12,503 nucleotides of DNA from Chloroflexota bacterium (GTDB taxonomy: Bacteria > Chloroflexota > Limnocylindria > Limnocylindrales > CSP1-4): positions 1 to 12,503 of the forward strand of contig JAKAHL010000025.1 of assembly GCA_021815005.1 (NCBI GenBank), written 5' to 3'. The notes below the pieces were generated by a model, which was given only the letters and a program-made list of their open reading frames with translations, ran no database searches and was not told the origin of the DNA. Each line of letters starts with the position of its first letter. Within the stretch, counting starts at the first letter, position 1. Positions 1-5,445 of the stretch are shown here, in pieces. The position numbers were made by a program, and so were the translations under genes.

Positions 1-549
1 GCCGGGGCGGCGCCGGCGGGCGCGGTGCCGGGCTTCCGGCTGCTCCATGGCTGCGAGCTCGAGATCCGCGCCGACGCCACGCTCGACTACGACGACGACC
101 TGCTCGCTCGCTTCGACCTGGTGGTGGCCTCGGTGCACGTGGCGCGGCGCCAGACGCGCGAGGAGCTGACGCGGCGGACGCTCGCGGCCATCCGCAGCCC
201 GCACGTGGACGTGATTGCCCACCCGGCCGGGCGCCTGATCGGCGAGCGTCCTGACCTTGACCTGGACTGGGACCGGATCTTCGCCGAGGCGGCTCGGACC
301 GGGACCGCTCTCGAGATCAACGGCTCGCCGCCGCGGCTCGATCTGGCGCCCGAGCGCGCCCGCCGCGCCGTGGGTGCCGGCTGCCTGCTCGCGGTGGACT
401 CCGACGCCCACCGCGTGGAGGAGCTCGAGCATCTCCGGTGGGGCGTGGACCAGGCACGCCGCGCGTGGGCCACGCCCGACAACGTGCTCAACACGAGGCC
501 GCTCGACGAGCTCCTCGCCTGGGTTGCGGCCAAGCCGGCCCGCGTGTAG
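1..549 (+). CDS. polX: DNA polymerase/3'-5' exonuclease PolX, C-terminal PHP domain (5' end outside window)
   Basis: The frame is open from base 1, so this is the last 182 residues of a longer gene. It matches the C-terminal PHP domain of bacterial family X DNA polymerases, which combine gap-filling polymerisation with a metal-dependent 3'-5' exonuclease and act in base-excision repair. Visible PHP landmarks are the GCELEI strand (E19 of the fragment), ASVH (H46), AHPAGR (H74) and DSDAH (D135, H137), all plausible metal ligands. The ending NVLNTRPLDELLAW is typical of PolX, whose family members are about 570-580 residues long. The polymerase half (helix-hairpin-helix, palm, fingers) lies upstream of the window. 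A free-standing PHP phosphatase of the histidinol-phosphatase type is the alternative, but the DVIAHPAGRLIGER stretch and the VLNTRP ending favour PolX. The GTG at 25 is internal and should not be taken as the start. Confidence 0.87.
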   Translation, partial: AGAAPAGAVPGFRLLHGCELEIRADATLDYDDDLLARFDLVVASVHVARRQTREELTRRTLAAIRSPHVDVIAHPAGRLIGERPDLDLDWDRIFAEAARTGTALEINGSPPRLDLAPERARRAVGAGCLLAVDSDAHRVEELEHLRWGVDQARRAWATPDNVLNTRPLDELLAWVAAKPARV

Positions 550-583
550 CGCGCCTGCCGAGACCCGCGCAGCCCACGTCCCG

Positions 584-589
584 TACCAT
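584..589 (+). promoter_or_regulatory. -10 box TACCAT of a leaderless promoter
   Basis: TACCAT ends six bases before the GTG at 596, so transcription should begin at or next to the start codon. No Shine-Dalgarno sequence precedes that GTG, which agrees with a leaderless message. No convincing -35 element is seen about 17 bases upstream. The same arrangement occurs before the genes at 2576 and 11176. Confidence 0.5.
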
Positions 590-595
590 CGCGCC

Positions 596-1423
596 GTGCA
601 CGCGCCCGATCTGACCTCGCCGGCCCACCGACGAGACCTCGTCCTGGTGGCCACGCTGATGGTCGCGCTCGCCGCCGCGGCGGGGCAATCCGGTGCCGCC
701 GCCGCGGCCGTGCTGGTGCCGGCGGCGCTGGTTGCCGCGGGTCTCGGGACGGTTGGCCGTTTGGGTGACGGGGTGGTCGGCCGGCTGCCGCCGCTCCTCC
801 TGGCGGCCGTGCTGGCCGGCGGCGCCGCGGCTGCGGCGCACCTCATCCCCGTCGGGCTGTGGCTGCCCGCGGGCCTGCTGGCCCTCGCGGTGGTGCTCGA
901 CCAGGTGCTCGCGCTCGAGACTGGGATCCTTGCCCAGCCAAGCGTGGTGTCCGACGGGGACCGGGCCCGGGTCCTGGTGGCGGCCGTGGTGACCGCGTTC
1001 GTCGCCTTCACCGGCGCGGCAGCCCTGGTGCCGGGCGGCATGCCCGAGCCGGCCGGCACTCCGGTGACCGGCTCGTCCTCGATGGCCCAGGGCCCGCTGG
1101 CAGTGCTCGCGGCGCTGGATGCCCTCGCCGCCCTCGTCGTCGGCTGGCGTCTCGCCGAGCTCCGCTTCGGCCAGCCCGTGGAGATCGTGCGGTCCGCCGC
1201 CACCTATGCCCTGGTCACGGCGATCGCTGCCGGCCTGATCCGCGCCATCGACCTGCCGCGGCTCGTGGGGCCGGCCGTGCTCACCCTGGTGTTCTACCTG
1301 TGGGACGCCCAGCACGGCTCCGCCCCGGCCCGCCGGCGCGAGCGGCGCTTCGTCATCGAGATGGTGCTGCTGGCGATCCTGGCGGTGGTCGTGGTCGCCT
1401 GGAACACGCGCGTCCCGCAGTAG
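596..1423 (+). CDS. Polytopic membrane protein of unknown function
   Basis: I do not recognise a family. The 275-residue product is dominated by Ala/Val/Leu-rich hydrophobic segments, at roughly residues 14-30, 33-52, 65-82, 86-104, 123-145, 164-183, 202-218, 222-236 and 253-269. This predicts about eight or nine membrane helices. Charged residues sit in short loops: RLGD near 55, SDGDRAR near 119 and a basic run at 246-251 (ARRRER) before the last helix. A Gly/Pro/Ser-rich loop spans about 147-163. No transporter signature, catalytic motif or soluble domain is visible. The frame stays open upstream into polX, but the GTG at 596 is chosen because a TACCAT -10 box lies six bases before it and the coding character changes there. 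It lies 46 bases after polX. The membrane assignment is firm; any function would be a guess. Confidence 0.72.
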   Translation: MHAPDLTSPAHRRDLVLVATLMVALAAAAGQSGAAAAAVLVPAALVAAGLGTVGRLGDGVVGRLPPLLLAAVLAGGAAAAAHLIPVGLWLPAGLLALAVVLDQVLALETGILAQPSVVSDGDRARVLVAAVVTAFVAFTGAAALVPGGMPEPAGTPVTGSSSMAQGPLAVLAALDALAALVVGWRLAELRFGQPVEIVRSAATYALVTAIAAGLIRAIDLPRLVGPAVLTLVFYLWDAQHGSAPARRRERRFVIEMVLLAILAVVVVAWNTRVPQ

Positions 1424-1465
1424 GGCCGGCTGGCGGCCGGGCCGGCGCACGGATCCCGACCCGCG

Positions 1466-1482
1466 CGTCCCCGCCGGGGACG
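1466..1482 (+). terminator. Probable intrinsic terminator hairpin
   Basis: CGTCCCC, loop GCC, GGGGACG forms a perfect 7-bp stem about 40 bases after the stop of the membrane-protein gene, followed by TTACGT. The T-tract is poor, as is usual at this GC content. It lies between that stop codon and the next promoter at 1509, where a terminator is expected. Confidence 0.45.
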
Positions 1483-1508
1483 TTACGTGGCTCACGCCCG
1501 CCCGCTGT

Positions 1509-1537
1509 TTGACGCGACGTCGAGAGGGTGCTAGAAA
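1509..1537 (+). promoter_or_regulatory. Sigma-70-type promoter with extended -10
   Basis: TTGACG (1509-1514) and TAGAAA (1532-1537) are separated by exactly 17 bases, and TGC directly before the -10 box makes it an extended -10. This is the best promoter match in the window. Transcription would start near 1544, just past the ATG at 1541, so that ATG cannot be the start of the downstream gene. The resulting leader is about 85 bases. Confidence 0.65.
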
Positions 1538-1558
1538 CGCATGCCCGCGACCAGCGTT

Positions 1559-1587
1559 GTCGGCGCGCCCGCCTTCGGCGCGCCGGC
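1559..1587 (+). promoter_or_regulatory. Long GC hairpin in the 5' leader of the TPR gene
   Basis: Two copies of the palindrome GGCGCGCC (1562-1569 and 1577-1584) are separated by seven bases. Because each copy is self-complementary, they pair into an 8-bp stem that extends to 11 bp (1559-1569 with 1577-1587, one G-U pair) with loop CGCCTTC. It lies inside the predicted leader, about 40 bases before the GTG start. It could be a transcript-stabilising or attenuating structure or a DNA-level palindromic site. No known riboswitch class is recognised. Confidence 0.45.
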
Positions 1588-1627
1588 CCGCCGCGGCTCT
1601 CATGGACCCGAAAGGACGACCGCACCC

Positions 1628-2485
1628 GTGACGTTTCCCGAAGTCGACGCCGCTGCCCAGACGCCCGCCGGCCAGACGCGGCTCAAGCGCCAGCTCGCGG
1701 AGCAGGCGATCAGCCAGGCCAGCGATGCCCACTGGGCCGAAGCGGCCGAGACCAACCGCCGCCTGCTGGACCTTGGCCCGGACTCGGAGGCCGAGAACCG
1801 TCTCGCCAAGGCGCTCTGGGAGCAGGGCGAGCTGGGGAGCGCGCGCGAGCACTACGTCAGGGCGCTGCAGCTGGACCCGACCAACCGCATTGCCGAGCGC
1901 AATATCGAGCGGCTCAAGGTGCTCCTCGTCGAGGCGGGCGAGAAGACCGTGTCCGCCCGGCCCGGCAGCAAGGCCCCGGTGAGCATCTTCGTGGAGGAGA
2001 CCGGCAAGACCGGCTTCGCGCACCTCACGAACCTCGCCCGCTCGGCCGAGCTGGCGCAGGTCAACCCGGGCGACGCGGTGGAGCTCCTGCCGCAGGGCAA
2101 TCGGCTGATCGCCATCAGCAACGGCATCCGGATCGGCGTGGTCGAGCCGCGGGTGGCCGCCCGCCTGCTCAAGCTCCTCGCGGACGGCAACAAGTACCTC
2201 GCCGGCGTCACCAGCCTCGGCGACAAAGACGTCCGCCTGATCATCCGCGAGGTGTTCCAGGACCCGCGCAACTACGGCAAGGTCAGCTTCCCGACCGCGG
2301 CCAAGTCCACCGACCTGCGTCCCTACACCAAGGGCACGCTGCTCCGCGAGGACGAGGAGCTCGAGGACGACCTCGAGGACGACATCGAGGACGAGGAGAT
2401 CGAGAACCTCGACCGCGTGCTGCCGCCCGAGGAGACCACCGACGAGGCGTTCGTCGAGGAGACGGACGAGCTCGAGGAGCCGTAG
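1628..2485 (+). CDS. TPR protein with HIRAN-like domain and acidic tail
   Basis: The 285-residue protein has three parts. Residues about 30-98 form two TPR-like helical hairpins (HWAEAAETNRRLLDLGPDS, then GELGSAREHYVRALQLDPTN), a protein-interaction module. Residues about 115-215 form a beta-rich domain whose order of elements (PGDAVELL, GNRLIAIS, NGIRIGVVEPRVAARLLKLL, then GVTSLGDKDVRLIIREV) resembles the HIRAN domain of DNA-repair factors. That is my inference, not a firm assignment. Residues 241-285 are almost all Glu/Asp, which can mimic DNA or bind basic partners. The GTG at 1628 is chosen over the in-frame ATG at 1541 because the promoter would start transcription downstream of that ATG. 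AAAGGA at 1611-1616 is a usable though distant ribosome site. No signal peptide or membrane segment is present, so it is cytoplasmic. It has its own promoter and lies 90 bases before the methyltransferase/nuclease-like gene. Confidence 0.78.
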   Translation: MTFPEVDAAAQTPAGQTRLKRQLAEQAISQASDAHWAEAAETNRRLLDLGPDSEAENRLAKALWEQGELGSAREHYVRALQLDPTNRIAERNIERLKVLLVEAGEKTVSARPGSKAPVSIFVEETGKTGFAHLTNLARSAELAQVNPGDAVELLPQGNRLIAISNGIRIGVVEPRVAARLLKLLADGNKYLAGVTSLGDKDVRLIIREVFQDPRNYGKVSFPTAAKSTDLRPYTKGTLLREDEELEDDLEDDIEDEEIENLDRVLPPEETTDEAFVEETDELEEP

Positions 2486-2563
2486 GCGGGAGGCGCTGGC
2501 CCGGGCACACGGCCGCCGCGTCGCGTCGCCGGCCGGTCGGGAACAGCGCGCCGATCCGTCTGC

Positions 2564-2569
2564 GACAAT
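2564..2569 (+). promoter_or_regulatory. -10 box GACAAT of a leaderless promoter
   Basis: GACAAT is followed by six bases and then the ATG at 2576, with no Shine-Dalgarno sequence between. Transcription should begin at the start codon. The -35 region is unremarkable. This implies the gene is transcribed independently of the TPR gene, although read-through is possible because no strong terminator is seen in the 90-base gap. Confidence 0.5.
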
Positions 2570-2575
2570 CCCGCC

Positions 2576-5284
2576 ATGGCGGGACGCTCGCTCCTCCTTC
2601 GCGCCGATCCGGGCTTCTCGCTCCCGGCCTGGGAGCGGCTCGCCCCGCCGCCTCCCCCTGCGCTGATCGCCGCGCGACTCGAGGCCGCGTCGGCCCCGGG
2701 CGACATCGTGCTCGACCCGTTCGGCCGCGGCGGCTGGGTCGCGCGGGCGGCCATCGACCGCCAGCGGCGTGCCGTCACCCTGGAGGCCACCGCGCTCGAC
2801 CGCCTGCTGGCCGAGGTGGTGCTTCGGCCGCCGGATCTGCGGCACCTCGACGCGGCCGTCGGGGCCCTGGCCGCCTCCGCCCGTCGCGAGACGAGCCTCA
2901 AGGCCTGGATCACCAACCGCTTTGCCAGCCGGTGCGCCACCTGCGACCGGCCGGTGATCCTCGACGAGGTCACCTGGACGGTCGAGGGCGCCGGCGAGGA
3001 CGGCCGCCCGGCCCGGCCGCGCCCCACCCGCAAGCACTACCGCTGCCCGGTCTGTCGGGACCAGCTGGGCGGCGGCGAGACCCGCCAGGCCCCGCTCGAC
3101 GAGGCGGACATGGCCCGGGCGCTGGACCCGGACGACGACGGCTGCCGCCCCATGCTCCGGGACCGGTTCCCGACCCTCGACGGGTTCGACGGCCTGCCCG
3201 ACGAGCTGCTGGACCTGCACACACCGCGGCAGCTGGCCGCGCTCGCGGCGATCCTGGAGCGGGTCGAGGGCGACCTTCGGGCGCGCTCGATCGAGTCGGC
3301 ACTGCGGCTGGCGGTGCTCGGGGCCGTGGCGCCTTCGAGTCGGCTGGCGATTTCCGGCGGGCGGACAGCCCCGCTCCGGATCGCGGGCGGGCACGTCAAG
3401 GCGCCGGGCGGGACCACCTGGCGGGAGCGGAACCCGTGGGTGGCGTTCGAGGATGGCATCCGGACGGTCCGCGGCTTCGTCCAGCGCCTCGAGGGCGCGG
3501 CGTGGGGCCCGGTGGCGGCCCGCATGGGCGACGACCTGCGGAGCCTCGACGAGGGCGCGGCCACGGCGGTGCTGCGGCAGGACACGCCGGCCGGGCTGGG
3601 CGCCATCGAGATGGAGATGGAGCACCTCGCGGGGACGGGCATCCGGCCTCGGGTGCGCCTCGTCCTGGGCGTGGTGCCGCTCCGTCCCGCCGCGGAGCGG
3701 CTCGCGTGGGCCTATCACGGCACCGGCTGGGCCCTGGGCCGAGACGCGGCGGCAACGCTCCCGCTCGAGCCGCTGTTCGGCCCGCCGGTCAAGCCCACGT
3801 GGTCGTGGCAGGCGGCGGCCATCGCCCGTTCGCTCCGGGGCGTGGCGCCGGCGCTGGCCCGGGATGCGCGCACGATGCTGCTGCTCGAGGGCGAGGGGGC
3901 CGAGTCGCTGGTGGCGACCGCCCTGGGCGGGATCAGTGCCGGCTATCGCCTGACCGCCGCTCGCCTCGCCGAGCCCGGGGGCGACACGGCGGGCGTGGTG
4001 GAGTTCGCGCCGCCCGGCTCGCAGGCCCCGGGGGGTGGCCCTCGGACCCGGGCGAACGTGGCCCTGGGGCCGACCGGCGGGCCGCTCACCCCGGCCGCCG
4101 GCCCCCACGGCACGCCCCCCGCGACGGGGCGCCCCGTATCGGCCGCCGGGCCGTTTGCCGCCGACGAGGCCGCCCGGGCCGTGGTTGACGCCGCGGTGGA
4201 GGTGCTCAGGCTGCGCGGCGAGCCAGTGAGCTTCGGCGGGCTGCTCGGCGAGATCCTGGTGGGCCTCGACCGTGCCGGCCATCTCCGGCGCCTCGTCCGC
4301 CCGCCTGCTGGCGTCGAGGCCGGGCCGAGCGCCACCGATGGTCCGGCCCCGTCGGGGCCGGCGGAGGATCGCGTGGCCGATGCTCCGGCGCCAATTCCAG
4401 CCGACCAGGTGGAACGGCTGCTCGGCCTCGTCCGTGACGCGCTGGAGGGGGCAGCGGGCCGCCGCCTCGACCGGCTGGAGGACGAGCGCTGGTGGCTCGC
4501 CGGTCGCGCGGACCGCGAGGCCGCGTCCGTGCCCCTCGCCGACCGCGTCGAGTGGGCCGTGTTCAGCCTGCTCGCGACGGCCGGGCCGATGTCCGAGTCG
4601 GCCTTCCTCGAGCGCGTGGGCAGCCTGTTCACCGGCCCAGACGTGCCCGAGGAGGGGCTGGTCCGCGCCTGCCTCGAGAGCTACCGCAGCATCGCGAGCA
4701 CGCCCGACACCCTGCGCACCGCGGACGACCTCGCCAAGCGGAGCCAGGAGCACACGGACCTGCTCGCGGGCCTGGTGGACCTCGGCCACCGGCTGGGGTT
4801 CTCGTGCTGGGTCGGCTCGCGCCAGCAGTCCCGCCGGGCGGGTCGTGACACGCTCGCCTCGCGACTGGACGCGCGCGAGGCCGCCGGCCCGCCGTACCTG
4901 GGCCGGCTCCGCGCGGAGGACCTCGAGGACGTGGACGTCATCTGGTACGTGCGCGGCCGGATGGCGTTCCTGTGGGAGGTGGAGTGGACTGCCATGCTGG
5001 GCGACCCGGTGCTCCGGCGCCACGCGCGCATGGCCCCCGACGAGCGTGTCGTGCGCTTCTGCGTGGTGCTGCCCGAGCGGGTCGAGCTGGTCCGCTACAA
5101 GCTGGAGCGATCGCCGCTCCTGCGCGCCGGGCTCGAGCAGGGCGGCTGGCACCTGGTGAAGGCCGACCACCTGCGGGAGTGGATCGCCCGCGACGCGGTG
5201 GGCCTCGCCGACCTGGAGCCGCTCCTCGGCCTCGACCCGGCGATCGAGCGGACGGGCGACCAGCTGTCGCTGTTCGGGGGCTAG
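2576..5284 (+). CDS. Methyltransferase-like / restriction-nuclease-like fusion with C-terminal clamp-binding motif
   Basis: This 902-residue protein is not one I can name. The N-terminus (40-100) looks like a Rossmann methyltransferase: LDPFGRGG (46-53) resembles the SAM-binding DPFxGxG motif of DNA methylases, with acidic E70 after the next strand and a following LRPP. A zinc site follows (C120-x2-C123, C157-x2-C160). No catalytic DPPY/NPPY is present; the nearest is NPW (286-288), in a stretch resembling the NPF region of DUF1156-type methylases. Residues 466-530 and 574-608 are Pro/Gly-rich linkers. A probable winged helix spans 655-745. The C-terminus (783-870) resembles restriction-endonuclease folds: DVDVIW (785-790), AFLWEVEW (797-804) with E-V-E in place of E-x-K, then a VLPERVELVRYKL stretch. 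The protein ends QLSLFGG; QLSLF (896-900) matches the beta-clamp binding consensus. The start follows from the leaderless promoter. Inference: a cytoplasmic DNA-binding surveillance, modification or restriction factor. Domain calls are by eye. Confidence 0.7.
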   Translation: MAGRSLLLRADPGFSLPAWERLAPPPPPALIAARLEAASAPGDIVLDPFGRGGWVARAAIDRQRRAVTLEATALDRLLAEVVLRPPDLRHLDAAVGALAASARRETSLKAWITNRFASRCATCDRPVILDEVTWTVEGAGEDGRPARPRPTRKHYRCPVCRDQLGGGETRQAPLDEADMARALDPDDDGCRPMLRDRFPTLDGFDGLPDELLDLHTPRQLAALAAILERVEGDLRARSIESALRLAVLGAVAPSSRLAISGGRTAPLRIAGGHVKAPGGTTWRERNPWVAFEDGIRTVRGFVQRLEGAAWGPVAARMGDDLRSLDEGAATAVLRQDTPAGLGAIEMEMEHLAGTGIRPRVRLVLGVVPLRPAAERLAWAYHGTGWALGRDAAATLPLEPLFGPPVKPTWSWQAAAIARSLRGVAPALARDARTMLLLEGEGAESLVATALGGISAGYRLTAARLAEPGGDTAGVVEFAPPGSQAPGGGPRTRANVALGPTGGPLTPAAGPHGTPPATGRPVSAAGPFAADEAARAVVDAAVEVLRLRGEPVSFGGLLGEILVGLDRAGHLRRLVRPPAGVEAGPSATDGPAPSGPAEDRVADAPAPIPADQVERLLGLVRDALEGAAGRRLDRLEDERWWLAGRADREAASVPLADRVEWAVFSLLATAGPMSESAFLERVGSLFTGPDVPEEGLVRACLESYRSIASTPDTLRTADDLAKRSQEHTDLLAGLVDLGHRLGFSCWVGSRQQSRRAGRDTLASRLDAREAAGPPYLGRLRAEDLEDVDVIWYVRGRMAFLWEVEWTAMLGDPVLRRHARMAPDERVVRFCVVLPERVELVRYKLERSPLLRAGLEQGGWHLVKADHLREWIARDAVGLADLEPLLGLDPAIERTGDQLSLFGG

Positions 5285-5308
5285 GACCGCCGGCCCCTCC
5301 GACACCCC

Positions 5309-5328
5309 TCGCCCGCGCTCGGGGGCGA
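5309..5328 (+). terminator. Possible terminator hairpin after the fusion gene
   Basis: TCGCCC (5309-5314) pairs with GGGCGA (5323-5328) around an 8-base loop, 24 bases after the stop codon. There is no T-tract. The location is suitable but a 6-bp stem is common by chance at this GC content. The rest of the 161-base gap to the next gene holds only the promoter at 5374. Confidence 0.25.
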
Positions 5329-5373
5329 CCCGGCAGCCCCGCCACGGCGGCCCCGACAGGCCGCGGCGCCGGG

Positions 5374-5379
5374 TACCCT
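5374..5379 (+). promoter_or_regulatory. -10 box TACCCT for the DUF885 gene
   Basis: TACCCT fits the TANNNT pattern and would start transcription near 5386, leaving a leader of about 60 bases. A partial -35 match (CCGACA, 5353-5358) is only 15 bases upstream. Unlike the leaderless genes here, this leader ends in a proper ribosome site, GGGAG at 5436-5440, five bases before the ATG. Confidence 0.4.
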
Positions 5380-5445
5380 AGACCGCAGTCTCGCGCCCGC
5401 CGAGCGGGCTTGCCCGCCTGCGCCCGCGCCGCGCCGGGAGAAACC

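Noticed and set aside
1541..1627. ATG at 1541 as the start of the TPR gene
   Set aside because: The -10 box ends at 1537, so the message should begin near 1544, after this ATG. The added residues are low-complexity and cover the leader hairpin.
2347..2482. Repeat of GAGGAC-like units as a tandem DNA repeat
   Set aside because: The period follows codons for Glu and Asp in the acidic tail of the TPR protein; it is protein composition, not an independent repeat.
1528..4188. Open frame of 886 codons on the plus strand overlapping the TPR and fusion genes in another frame
   Set aside because: It has an Arg/Gly/Pro-rich composition and passes through the stop, gap and start of two real genes; codon bias favours the other frames.
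488..5305. Open frame of 1605 codons on the minus strand, opposite four genes
   Set aside because: It is the antisense shadow of very GC-rich genes, in which stop codons are rare on the complement. Its translation is low-complexity Arg/Ala/Gly/Pro/His-rich with no domain, and it crosses intergenic promoters. The sense genes have recognisable motifs and starts.
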